The notes beneath the pieces were generated by a model that made no database searches, was not told where the DNA came from, and worked only from the letters and a program-made list of their open reading frames with translations. Positions 44,590 to 53,518 of a stretch of 64,000 nt of DNA are shown here, piece by piece. Location of the stretch: the NCBI GenBank assembly GCA_000783305.1, contig JROE01000002.1, forward strand, positions 434,001 through 498,000. Reading direction: 5' to 3'. How positions within the stretch are numbered: position 1 is the stretch's first letter; each line of letters begins with the position of its first letter. The stretch is from Sphingobacteriaceae bacterium DW12 (lineage in GTDB: Bacteria > Bacteroidota > Bacteroidia > Sphingobacteriales > Sphingobacteriaceae). The translations under genes and the position numbers were made by a program.

Positions 44590-46317
44590 CTACCATCCAG
44601 GATTTTGAGTGAGATTTCCTTCATTCAATCTAATCTCACTTTCTGGAATGGAATTTAGGTAATCTCGATTTAACTTAAATCCATATCCTGCAGGAACTGC
44701 TTTTTGAAAGGGATCTAGAAACCCATCGCTATCCACAGGGAAAGGATTCTGCTTAACTTGACTTGCAAGGAAACCTTTAGGCCGTTTGCCTACTATCAAC
44801 TCATCCGCCGCTGCCCAACGCGCGATATCATCCCATCGAAATCCCTCACCTACCAATTCGACCCTACGCTCTCTCCTGATTTCATTTATTGCTGACGATA
44901 GCAATGGAAAATCCCATTTGCTATCTGTAGTGATATTCGATAAATCCAAATTTGGCATTCCCACCCTATTTCTCAAAAGATTAATAGTTCGATTTACATC
45001 TTCTTGTTTGAGTCCCCCTAATTCAGCTTTAGCCTCTACATTGTTCAACAGGACTTCTGCATACCGAAATAAGATTGATGGCGTTTCTTCATACTGTTGC
45101 ACATGATAGATAACCTGTGGATCATATCCCTTTTGAATGACATAACCCGTAGGTGCATTCAGGTCAGTCTTTGAGTTTAAGGTATTGTAGATCTCTGACC
45201 ATAATTGGGTAGCACCATTTGCTCCTATTTTCCATACCTGGTCTGGAGTTGCCACAGTCTGTTTCAGTCTTGAATCGCGATTCTCAAATTCTTGGTTGAT
45301 ATTCGTATATCCTTTGAATAAGGCATTGCCCGAGATAGGTTTCCCATCCGTACAAAGATAACTGTCAGCTAAACCCTTAGATAGTGACCTCCCTAGCGGT
45401 TGAGACATTCTAAAATTCCGATCATTCGTAAAATCATTGTCTCCGCGCGAAAGCTCATTATCATATCTTCTCCAAAAAAGCACCTCCACATTTTCCGAGT
45501 AGTCACGCTTGGTAAATAGATCCCGATAATCAATTTGGCCATTCCCAGTAGTGTACACGCCATACAAACCTGATTTCATAATTTCTTCACTAGCGTCTAC
45601 AGCCTTTTGAAAGTACTTATTAGGATTGGCATTGGAGACTTTAAATTCATCGTCACTGTGATATTTCTGCCACGAGCCCTCATACAACGCAATTCGGCTC
45701 TGCATCAACAATGCGATCCAACGATTGATACGACTATAGCCATTCGTGCGGTCGGCAGTGAGATACATCGCAGCTGTATCCAGACACCCTAGTATACGAT
45801 CGGCAACGACGTTTCGTGGTGTACGGCCATTGTACAATTCCGGTGAGCTTGTTCCTAAATCTTTATCCAACCACTGGATATCACCATACGATTTCAATAA
45901 ATTAAAGTAGGTCACGGCCTTAAAATAATAGGCCTCACCAACATACTGCTTATAAGTATTGAAATCATGCTTCCCTTCTATCTTTTTGTAATTTGATAAA
46001 AAATAGTTCAAGCTTCTCACTTTTGTAAAATCGATTGTTCCACTGGTAACCACTGTACGCGTACCTTGCAAACGAAGATCTACGGTAGAGGCCACCATAT
46101 CATCACTATTATAATCATTGCCGTGATTCTGGTATTTTGGAAAATATGCATTGCTATAAAATTGATTCATATAAATCTCCAAATCCAATGGTTTTTCAAA
46201 ATACATATCAGATATCACCTCATCAAGTGGCTGTCTGTCCAAAAAATCATCATTACAAGACACTATTATCGTCGCCGATGCTACCAATAGAGCAGCCGTT
46301 TTTATAAAATTTTTCAT
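44590..46317 (-). CDS. SusD/RagB-family outer-membrane lipoprotein (locus 3)
   Basis: The 575-residue lipoprotein has a signal ending in IVSCNDDFLDRQPLDE, and SusD features YVGEAYYFKAVTYFNLLKSYG, LFRYAEVLLNNVEAKAELG and the motif RRERRVELVGEGFRWDDIAR. It is 8 bp downstream of SusC. It probably captures the soluble substrate that the downstream PQQ-type dehydrogenase oxidises. There is no glycoside hydrolase in this locus, so a small sugar or sugar conjugate is more plausible than a polysaccharide. Confidence 0.95.
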   Translation of the reverse strand: MKNFIKTAALLVASATIIVSCNDDFLDRQPLDEVISDMYFEKPLDLEIYMNQFYSNAYFPKYQNHGNDYNSDDMVASTVDLRLQGTRTVVTSGTIDFTKVRSLNYFLSNYKKIEGKHDFNTYKQYVGEAYYFKAVTYFNLLKSYGDIQWLDKDLGTSSPELYNGRTPRNVVADRILGCLDTAAMYLTADRTNGYSRINRWIALLMQSRIALYEGSWQKYHSDDEFKVSNANPNKYFQKAVDASEEIMKSGLYGVYTTGNGQIDYRDLFTKRDYSENVEVLFWRRYDNELSRGDNDFTNDRNFRMSQPLGRSLSKGLADSYLCTDGKPISGNALFKGYTNINQEFENRDSRLKQTVATPDQVWKIGANGATQLWSEIYNTLNSKTDLNAPTGYVIQKGYDPQVIYHVQQYEETPSILFRYAEVLLNNVEAKAELGGLKQEDVNRTINLLRNRVGMPNLDLSNITTDSKWDFPLLSSAINEIRRERRVELVGEGFRWDDIARWAAADELIVGKRPKGFLASQVKQNPFPVDSDGFLDPFQKAVPAGYGFKLNRDYLNSIPESEIRLNEGNLTQNPGW

Positions 46318-46325
46318 AATCTTGT

Positions 46326-49300
46326 TTATTTCAATGTTAGATTAAGACCAAAGGATATAATTTTATTCATCGGATATATGACACCACTTGTCAAATACCC
46401 CCCCTCTCTACTATCCGAAGCAATAGCCGTCTCAGGGTCAAATACCTTAGGTAAACTAGAGAAAGTCAAGAGGTTTTCGCCTGAGAAATACACACGTGCC
46501 TTACTGAATACCTTACCACCGACACTTTGCGGAAAAGTGTAACCTACCTGTACGTTTTTTAAACGGATATAAGAGGCATTTAGGAGGTAACGTGTTTGGG
46601 TAAGCTTATTTTTTTCGGTCTCCGCTGTAAAATAGGGTTTAGGAAGGTATGCGTCTATATTTGGTCCCAAAATGTTGGTCTCGTCAGCAGGCCTCCAATA
46701 ATCGAGTCCTGGCGAGTTTTTGTACAATCCAGAATTGGCCCAAGCATTAGTCAACCCCCAGAACAAAGGAGTAGAAGACTCTGGAGCAAAATCCCGTTTT
46801 CCAACCCCCTGCCAAAACATATTGAAATCAACACCTTTCCAACTTGCACCAGCCGTAACTCCAATATTATATCTTGGAAGTGAATTACCGATTACTTTCA
46901 AATCGCCAGGATCACTCAAGGTCCTGGCGCCATCGTTGATAATACCATCTCCATTTAAATCGGTATACTTGATATCACCTGGTCCCCAATTGCTATGGTA
47001 TTTAGATTGATCGGCCATTTTCTCTCCTGCTACCTGCATAATCCCTGCAGTTTCAAATCCCCATATCTCCCCATACTGCTTACCTTCGTACCACGTGTCA
47101 ATCCTTCCTGTTTCATTCAAATACTCCAAGATTGTAGTTTTACTATCCCCTAAGGACACTTTTAAATTGTAACTAATACCATTTGAGAACCTATCATTCC
47201 ACGATGCGACCAATTCAAATCCCTTGGTAGATAGCTTAGCATTGTTGGTCACAGGGGTGGCAGCACCTAATACATAAGGCAACTCTATCGCTTTACCAAA
47301 CATATTGCTTGTAGTACGGTTGTACCAATCAAATGTAATTCCCAGCCTAGAATCCAATAGCTGTACATCAGTACCCAAATTGAGGGTTGTAACCGTTTCC
47401 CACGTTATTTTATCACTGATTAAGATAGGCACCTGCCCATATTGAGGGCGTGATTCGTTGATAATCCAATCCAACTCGGGTCTTATCGGAATCCTCGAAT
47501 AATATAAATCATTGCCTACATTCTGATTCCCTAAAGATCCATAGGAAGCCCTGATTTTCAAATTATTTACCTGGTCTTTTATCGGTTCCCAAAAGTCTTC
47601 TTTAGAAACAACATACCCTATCGATGCAGAAGGAAAAAAACCGAATCTATTTTCTTTTGGAAACCTTGACGAACCATTGTAACGAGCCGCCAGTTCTACT
47701 AGATATTTTTCTTGATAATTGTAATTGACCCGACCGAAACCGCCGCGAGTAGCCCAATGGCTCATATTATCAGAAGCGACAATCCCGCCCAACGAAGTTA
47801 CGATAGAGGGATTGTCATCCACTACGGGCGAGGTCCCAGTAGCATTCAATCCAGTATATAGGTTTTCTTCTTGTTCATACCCCAAGAGAACTTTGAAATA
47901 ATGATTGTCCCATTGAGATTCATACGATGTAATAGCATTCAACACCTTATATACATACTCGTAATATCCTGCTGTATAGGAAGATTGAGGTTTCCCGATG
48001 TTACCAAATGCGCCTGTCCCCAGCTCTACCATCACAGGCTTCGGATTTTGACTGGTTTTGGTATTCTTGATGTTGTAACTATAAGTAAGTGCTGTTTTCC
48101 ATCCTTTGATTGGCTCTACTTCTGCACTTAAGTTGGCAAGAAAATCAGCATTCTTCTTCTTATCTCGACCAGAATCCTCTAAAAGTCGGACCAAAGGGCT
48201 TTGAACAATACCGTTAATATTATAATGAGGCATCATAGGTGCAAACATTAGCATCTCCCTAAAAGTATGTTCCCGCCCTACTGTAGTTTCTCCCATAGGA
48301 AAGTCTGTGGATGTAGACGCCCATTTCAGACTTGACCCCAATCTCAACCAATCTGTGATTTGGGTAGATACATTGGACATTAGGTTATAGCGTTTGAAAT
48401 AGTCATGCCCAAAAGCGTATGTTCCATTTTGCTTAGTATATCCAGATGAAAGAAAGTACTGCGTCCGCTCGCCTCCACCTGTGACATTTACATTATGTTT
48501 TTGGCTGAAGGCATTTTTTCCCATTAAAATGTGTGGCCAATCGTTATTAGCGTTCCCATTTCTTCTTCCTGCCCAAATGTTGTCTATTGGATGCTCTGGA
48601 TCATATTCATATGGAAAAGTACCATCTAAGTATCCTTTGATGCGCTCCATCTGCTCGTCGCTATATATGGCAGTAAGGCCGGCATTTGCATTGGCTTGGT
48701 TATACGCAGTCGCCCAAGTATATGAATCGATAAAACTAGGCAACCGAAGTGGTGACGACAAGGACAGATTATTACTATAGTCCAACTTTGTCCCTTCGAG
48801 CTTGGAACCCTTCTTGGTCGTGATCAAAATAACACCAAATGGTGCGCGTGACCCATAAACTGCTGCTGCTGAAGCATCTTTCAGCACAGAAATACTTTCT
48901 ACTGTTTCAGGGTCAATTCCAGCTAGATCCATCTCTACTCCATCAACCAGTATCAAGGGACTACTATTCCCATTAATAGATCCTACCCCCCGTATATTCC
49001 AACCGCTTGCAGCTCCTGGCTCTCCCCCCCGCATCCCCATCTCGATATTCACGTTAGGTGATGCACCTTTTATCAAATCCGCCACATTATTTGCGGGCCT
49101 ATCTTTCAGGCGATCGCCAGAGATGACATCAATGGAAGCTGTCAAGTTGCCTTTCTTTTGAGTTCCATAGCCAACGACCACCACCTCTTCTAAATCTCGT
49201 GAAGCATCGTTTAACACCACCTGAATTTCCCGCTTTCCATTAAGTGCTGCCAAATAGGTCGAAAAACCTACAGAACTAAATTGCAGCGTATCTGTCAGTG

Positions 49301-49502
49301 CACTGACGTCAATCCTAAAAGCTCCTTTTGAATCGGTCTGTGTTTTCGTATCATTCCCCCTCACTCCAACACTAACACCCGCCAAAGGAATACCATTTGT
49401 GGTCTTTACTGTTCCATTAACAGTATTTTTTTGCTGCGCATGGATCGCAACCCCATAAAATATGAGGACGACGAGTACCATTATCGGTCGAATTGGTATC
49501 AT
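46326..49502 (-). CDS. SusC/RagA-family TonB-dependent transporter without STN domain (locus 3)
   Basis: The 1058-residue importer has a signal peptide (1-22, IMVLVVLIFYGVAIHAQQ), a carboxypeptidase-like domain directly after it (27-100, VNGTVKTTNGIPLAGVSVGV), then a plug (about 110-220, DLEEVVVVGYGTQKKG, SVLKDASAAAVYGSRAPFGV) and the barrel. There is no STN domain, which fits the absence of a FecR/sigma pair and control by a LacI regulator instead. It heads the six-gene operon and is preceded by 562 bp containing two LacI-type palindromes. Confidence 0.95.
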   Translation of the reverse strand: MIPIRPIMVLVVLIFYGVAIHAQQKNTVNGTVKTTNGIPLAGVSVGVRGNDTKTQTDSKGAFRIDVSALTDTLQFSSVGFSTYLAALNGKREIQVVLNDASRDLEEVVVVGYGTQKKGNLTASIDVISGDRLKDRPANNVADLIKGASPNVNIEMGMRGGEPGAASGWNIRGVGSINGNSSPLILVDGVEMDLAGIDPETVESISVLKDASAAAVYGSRAPFGVILITTKKGSKLEGTKLDYSNNLSLSSPLRLPSFIDSYTWATAYNQANANAGLTAIYSDEQMERIKGYLDGTFPYEYDPEHPIDNIWAGRRNGNANNDWPHILMGKNAFSQKHNVNVTGGGERTQYFLSSGYTKQNGTYAFGHDYFKRYNLMSNVSTQITDWLRLGSSLKWASTSTDFPMGETTVGREHTFREMLMFAPMMPHYNINGIVQSPLVRLLEDSGRDKKKNADFLANLSAEVEPIKGWKTALTYSYNIKNTKTSQNPKPVMVELGTGAFGNIGKPQSSYTAGYYEYVYKVLNAITSYESQWDNHYFKVLLGYEQEENLYTGLNATGTSPVVDDNPSIVTSLGGIVASDNMSHWATRGGFGRVNYNYQEKYLVELAARYNGSSRFPKENRFGFFPSASIGYVVSKEDFWEPIKDQVNNLKIRASYGSLGNQNVGNDLYYSRIPIRPELDWIINESRPQYGQVPILISDKITWETVTTLNLGTDVQLLDSRLGITFDWYNRTTSNMFGKAIELPYVLGAATPVTNNAKLSTKGFELVASWNDRFSNGISYNLKVSLGDSKTTILEYLNETGRIDTWYEGKQYGEIWGFETAGIMQVAGEKMADQSKYHSNWGPGDIKYTDLNGDGIINDGARTLSDPGDLKVIGNSLPRYNIGVTAGASWKGVDFNMFWQGVGKRDFAPESSTPLFWGLTNAWANSGLYKNSPGLDYWRPADETNILGPNIDAYLPKPYFTAETEKNKLTQTRYLLNASYIRLKNVQVGYTFPQSVGGKVFSKARVYFSGENLLTFSSLPKVFDPETAIASDSREGGYLTSGVIYPMNKIISFGLNLTLK

Positions 49503-49741
49503 AATATATGATTTAATTAAATATTTGGTTGTCAGTTTATAATATTTTCTCTTCTTAAAATAAAATGTACATATTGCGTCCAGCTATTCTTCGTCATGCA
49601 CCTACCTCGAACTGTCCATAGTTTGGGGCATTTCACATCAAGCAATATTTCAATTAAGCAACATCCGTCTTCCAGTGTGTTATCTATGAATGTCCTCAAC
49701 CCCTATTCTTCAGACAATCAGATTTTTATACTTAATCAATA

Positions 49742-49763
49742 TTTACGTTAACGTTACCGTAAA
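49742..49763. promoter_or_regulatory. LacI-type operator 1
   Basis: A 22-bp palindrome (two symmetric mismatched positions) centred on AACGTT contains the core CGTTAACGTTACCG at 49746-49759. The central CG step is what LacI-family hinge helices intercalate. It lies 240 bp upstream of SusC. Confidence 0.7.
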
Positions 49764-49854
49764 TAGATAAGCCACATCTGGATTACCGATACATCTATAC
49801 GAATTCAACATATTTCATATCCCCTTTCAATTGCCAATTAAAAGAAACCTAGAG

Positions 49855-49875
49855 AAATCGTTAACGTTACCGAAA
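49855..49875. promoter_or_regulatory. LacI-type operator 2
   Basis: The same 14-bp core CGTTAACGTTACCG recurs at 49859-49872, with palindromic flanks AAAT/GAAA. Centre-to-centre distance from operator 1 is 113 bp, close to an integral number of helical turns (10.8), which would allow DNA looping. Confidence 0.7.
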
Positions 49876-50064
49876 TGGTATTAAAAAAAAGAACCATCAC
49901 GATTCAACTTTCCAAAATGCAAGAATTTATATTTTAAAATCAAATAACTGTGTTTGTCTCATCATCTACGTTTTTCAAAAAAAAAGCACTCGACAATCGC
50001 TAGGGTTCGGTCTATAACATTTGCAAGATAAAGATTAGATATATACAATGCAAAATTATTTTTT

Positions 50065-51132
50065 TTAATTTTCATAAAAAAGATAATTTTCAATTGTCAA
50101 GATATCTATTGGCATAGGTTTGAATTCCACCATCTCCTCTTTTAGTAAAAAGTATTTGTATAAATAATTCAATGCCAGATATCCTTGTTTATCCGGCCGC
50201 TGACATATCAAAAAATCAATTACCCCCTTTGCTAGATATTCCACATTTGCACCCAAAAAATCAAAACCGATTATATGCGGCTTGGTCAATTCTGTATTTT
50301 CATGAAAGAATTGCCCCACCAACGATACCCTCGAGTTGGTAATAAAAATCAAGTCAGGTTTGATATCCGTGTGATAACGGAGAAGTTTAGGTGCGATTTC
50401 ATCATAGTCATTATAAGGAATATCTTTTATCGTTATATCGTAGGCCCTATCCAGTGATTGCAAATAATTACGATAGCCCTCTATCTTGGTATTTAGATAG
50501 GTGTAGTTTTTTACTCCTTTTGCGATGTTCAGAATTAAGAGTCGAGCTTTGTTTTGAACCAAATATGAGGTCAAATTTCCAGCTAAACGTCCTGTACTAT
50601 TCAAATCCGGACCGATGTATCCCAGTGAGGAATGACCTGGTATATCCGAATTAATAAAAATCGTCTCAATACGCTGTTGCTTACATAGGCTAACAAATTC
50701 TATTGTCTCCTTAATAAATATGGGCGCAATCACCACGGCATTAAATTTTTTTTGCAGCACCTTGGCCGATAATTTCAAAAAAGTAGCCGCATCTTCTTGG
50801 TCATATAAAAAAACTTCGCTGTTAATTCCAAAAGTTGCAAATTCCTTAACACCTTTATCGATTCCCTTTAAACAGAGCTCCCAATATCCAGTCTGTAAAG
50901 AAGTCCTAGGTATCAAAATTGCAAAACTGAGATTATTTTTGACCGACAAAGAGCGAGCATACAAATTAGGTTGATAATTATGCTCTTTGATTATCTCCTT
51001 TATCTTTTCTCTCGTCTTATCCGATACATCCTTACGATTGTTCAGTACGCGATCTACGGTCGCAATAGAGACATTGGCAAGTTTAGCAATTTCCTTGATA
51101 CCAAATCGCTGGTTCTCATTCTGTTCACTCAT
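50065..51132 (-). CDS. LacI-family transcriptional regulator of the locus 3 operon
   Basis: The 355-residue regulator has an N-terminal helix-turn-helix (IKEIAKLANVSIATVDRVLN, about 12-31) and hinge helix (YQPNLYARSLS), followed by a periplasmic-binding-protein-like sensor (SFAILIPRTSLQTGYWELCL, AVVIAPIFIKETIEFV, LIFITNSRVSLVGQFF). It lies immediately upstream of the operon on the same strand. The two AACGTT-centred palindromes in between are its probable operators. The ligand is presumably a sugar taken up or produced by the pathway; the C-terminal domain does not tell which. Confidence 0.93.
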   Translation of the reverse strand: MSEQNENQRFGIKEIAKLANVSIATVDRVLNNRKDVSDKTREKIKEIIKEHNYQPNLYARSLSVKNNLSFAILIPRTSLQTGYWELCLKGIDKGVKEFATFGINSEVFLYDQEDAATFLKLSAKVLQKKFNAVVIAPIFIKETIEFVSLCKQQRIETIFINSDIPGHSSLGYIGPDLNSTGRLAGNLTSYLVQNKARLLILNIAKGVKNYTYLNTKIEGYRNYLQSLDRAYDITIKDIPYNDYDEIAPKLLRYHTDIKPDLIFITNSRVSLVGQFFHENTELTKPHIIGFDFLGANVEYLAKGVIDFLICQRPDKQGYLALNYLYKYFLLKEEMVEFKPMPIDILTIENYLFYEN

Positions 51133-51157
51133 ACGTTAAAAATTAATGGTATATATT

Positions 51158-51190
51158 CAAAGATAATGCATACCCAAATAAAAAAACAAA
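51158..51190 (-). promoter_or_regulatory. Predicted promoter of the lacI-family gene
   Basis: On the minus strand, TTTG (51190-51187), a 21-bp spacer and TATCTTTG (51165-51158) match the Bacteroidota consensus. It stands 26 bp upstream of the start codon, so the leader is short. Confidence 0.55.
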
Positions 51191-51234
51191 ATTTATCTAT
51201 GCACAATAATAAGTCGGCCAGACCAAGAAATGCA

Positions 51235-52023
51235 TTAATCGGACCTGTTATTAATATTTTCAAAGTACCGCATGACTTGCAGCTCCGTTTCCACTTGCAA
51301 TATAATTGTATGATCGAAAAGAACCAATCGCAGGTCGCGATACAGTCGAACAGCATTTTGAAGGCCCTGCAGTAAGGCGCTTCTATCATACTGTGCTATT
51401 GTGAGCTTTAAATCTCCCAAATCCTGACTCTCCAATTCCATTTCAACTTTTCTCACCCCTCTTGGTAGGCTGTTGTTCTTTACATGAAGCAGAGGCCCTA
51501 GTGTACTCATTCTCAGAAATCCCATAAAATCCAATGCTTCGAAATACTCCCCACGACCAATCTTAAGCAGGGCGTAATGTACCCAAATCCAAAAACGATC
51601 TTCTATCCATTGATAGTTTGGATATGGAAAGACCGATTCGGATTTAAGCAAAGCTGATTGAAGCTGTTGGTTTCTGTCAAAAAGTATGACCGGCGTTTCA
51701 ACTCGATTGTAGCATTCATCTAATGTGACAAATTTGATATCTACATGCAGAAGAGGACGATCATACAGACATATCAATAGTCTAGGCTCGCCCACATGCT
51801 CCCCGGTAAACCCCGACAAGAACCTTCCCAATCGCCGAGCATAGGCTATCATCTCTTCTGGGTTATCCGTAATCTTTTCCCGTGTGACGATGATTAAATC
51901 CAAATCTGAAAATTCGTCCATCTGCCCAGACAACCATGACCCACCTACAGCGAGTCCGATGATCTGCTCGTCTTTCTCCAGAATATGTTTTGCGTTATTT
52001 GCAAATTCAGTCTGTATCGTCAT
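51235..52023 (-). CDS. Nucleotidyltransferase-domain protein (aminoglycoside adenylyltransferase-like)
   Basis: The 262-residue protein starts with an antibiotic-NT-type nucleotidyltransferase domain: GLAVGGSWLSGQMDEFSDLD places Gly27/Gly28/Ser29 and the metal-binding Asp40 and Asp42. The rest is helical. The pattern resembles streptomycin or lincosamide adenylyltransferases, but resistance cannot be claimed: most chromosomal members have no demonstrated antibiotic target, and many are annotated only as nucleotidyltransferases. It is 102 bp upstream of the lacI-family gene, separately transcribed. Confidence 0.85.
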   Translation of the reverse strand: MTIQTEFANNAKHILEKDEQIIGLAVGGSWLSGQMDEFSDLDLIIVTREKITDNPEEMIAYARRLGRFLSGFTGEHVGEPRLLICLYDRPLLHVDIKFVTLDECYNRVETPVILFDRNQQLQSALLKSESVFPYPNYQWIEDRFWIWVHYALLKIGRGEYFEALDFMGFLRMSTLGPLLHVKNNSLPRGVRKVEMELESQDLGDLKLTIAQYDRSALLQGLQNAVRLYRDLRLVLFDHTIILQVETELQVMRYFENINNRSD

Positions 52024-52346
52024 TGTAATATTGATTTAGGCAATGCCATACATTCCTATACTACGCTATCACGCTATTGCCAGATTCAAGATAAGCATTC
52101 TTTCCCATTAAGACCTACATATGGCCAAAAATATAATACAGTCTGTTGATTAGCATTATAGCACTATTCAACCCCCCACTGCTTAACTTTTATAATTAAG
52201 AGTTCTATATTTGTAAAGTCTGGGAGTTTCAGATACCCATACGAAAATGCGGCATCATCCTACGTATTTTAAAAATGGTTGGTCTGCGAGCAGAATTTGG
52301 AGATAAGGTAAAAAGCGATTTCGACTAAGGAAAAAGATAAAGAACA
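52024..52346. promoter_or_regulatory. Divergent region between nucleotidyltransferase and CDF genes
   Basis: The 323 bp contain one -7-like element for each direction: TATTTTTG on the minus strand (52133 to 52126) and TATATTTG on the plus strand (52206-52213). Neither has a clear -33 element at the normal distance. No other feature is seen. Confidence 0.3.
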
Positions 52347-53219
52347 ATGACCAGTGAAGACAAAGCAATCAAGACAACTTATTTCAGCATAGTCGGTAAT
52401 ACAGCCTTAGCTTTATTAAAGTGGCTGGCCGGATTCTTTGGTAATTCATATGCGTTGATTGCAGATGCCATAGAATCTACTGTCGATATACTTTCTTCGT
52501 TCCTTGTACTTATAGGACTCAAATACGCCAAACGACCAGCCGATGACAACCATCCATATGGGCACGGTCGCGTCGAACCCTTGATTACCTTTATTGTAGT
52601 AGGTTTTCTGATTATCTCAGCCACGATAATCGCATATGAAAGCATCCAAAATATCGGAACACCACATGACCTTCCCAAACCTTGGACATTAGCCGTACTG
52701 GCGGGCATTATTATCTGGAAAGAGATTTCTTTCCGTGTGGTCATGAAAAAAAGCAAAGAAACAGGAAGCTCTTCGCTTAAAGCCGATGCTTGGCACCATA
52801 GAAGTGATGCCATAACATCTGTCGCGGCCTTCATAGGTATCTCTATAGCACTTTTTCTGGGTCAAGGATATGAAAGTGCAGATGATTTTGCCGCCCTACT
52901 TGCAGCTGGATTTATTCTATATAACTGTTACCACATCTTTAGACCCGCCTTAGGCGAAATCATGGACGAAAATGTATATCAAGACCTTATTGATGAAATC
53001 AAGGCCAAGGCCTTACTCGTTGACGGTGTGATAGATACCGAGAAATGCTTTGTGCGCAAGTCTGGGACCACTTACCATGTAGATCTGCACGCCATTGTCA
53101 ATGGTGATATTTCTGTGAGAGAAGGGCACCGCATCGCTCACCAGCTAAAGGATACTTTGCTTTCCAAACTTCCCCAACTCGGGCACGTACTGATCCATAT
53201 TGAGCCAAAAGGATACTAA
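52347..53219 (+). CDS. Cation diffusion facilitator (CDF) family efflux transporter
   Basis: This 290-residue inner-membrane metal/proton antiporter has about six helices and a cytoplasmic C-terminal domain. The transport-site ligands fall in TM2 (ESTVD, Glu43 and Asp47) and TM5 (HHRSD, His150 and Asp154), and the signature NHPYGHGRVE (68-77) follows TM2. YiiP has Asp at the first position where this protein has Glu, a conservative change that may shift metal preference. The exported ion is Zn, Fe, Co or Mn; sequence does not decide. The gene is monocistronic. Confidence 0.93.
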   Translation: MTSEDKAIKTTYFSIVGNTALALLKWLAGFFGNSYALIADAIESTVDILSSFLVLIGLKYAKRPADDNHPYGHGRVEPLITFIVVGFLIISATIIAYESIQNIGTPHDLPKPWTLAVLAGIIIWKEISFRVVMKKSKETGSSSLKADAWHHRSDAITSVAAFIGISIALFLGQGYESADDFAALLAAGFILYNCYHIFRPALGEIMDENVYQDLIDEIKAKALLVDGVIDTEKCFVRKSGTTYHVDLHAIVNGDISVREGHRIAHQLKDTLLSKLPQLGHVLIHIEPKGY

Positions 53220-53518
53220 ACGCGGTATATTGGGTAAATATGTGTAAACATATGTTATCTAACATACGACAGCTCCACCTAATCCCCTCAAAATCAATCA
53301 ACACACCCCTCATCCCCCAAAAGAGTGTAAGGAATCATCCAATAAAATACGTACATACATAGATTATTTTTCCTAAATTAGAGCCAACTATGAAAAACTG
53401 TCCCCATAAGCGGGACCCATAACCTATTGAAGTGATGATTCTGTCCTATTGGGTAAAACCGATGATGGAAGCAACGCTCCTATAGTGTTTATCTACTATT
53501 AAAAAATGGCATCTTAAA

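Larger units (their letters stand above)
49503..50064. promoter_or_regulatory. Operator/promoter region of the locus 3 operon
   Basis: These 562 bp separate the LacI gene from SusC and hold the two palindromes annotated separately. I find no exact TAnnTTTG element on the minus strand near the operators, except TAATTTTG at 50058-50051, which lacks a -33 partner. No RNA gene or small open frame is convincing here. Confidence 0.5.

Noticed and set aside
50971-51375. 134-codon plus-strand frame across the lacI promoter region
   Set aside because: Overlaps the start of the LacI gene and the end of the nucleotidyltransferase on the other strand.
51235-52023. Antibiotic resistance claim for the nucleotidyltransferase-domain protein
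   Set aside because: The NT motif alone does not define an aminoglycoside or lincosamide target; no mobile element is near.
53220-53518. Imperfect inverted repeats around ATATGTGTAAACATATG
   Set aside because: Short and AT-rich with no clear relation to a start codon; likely chance.
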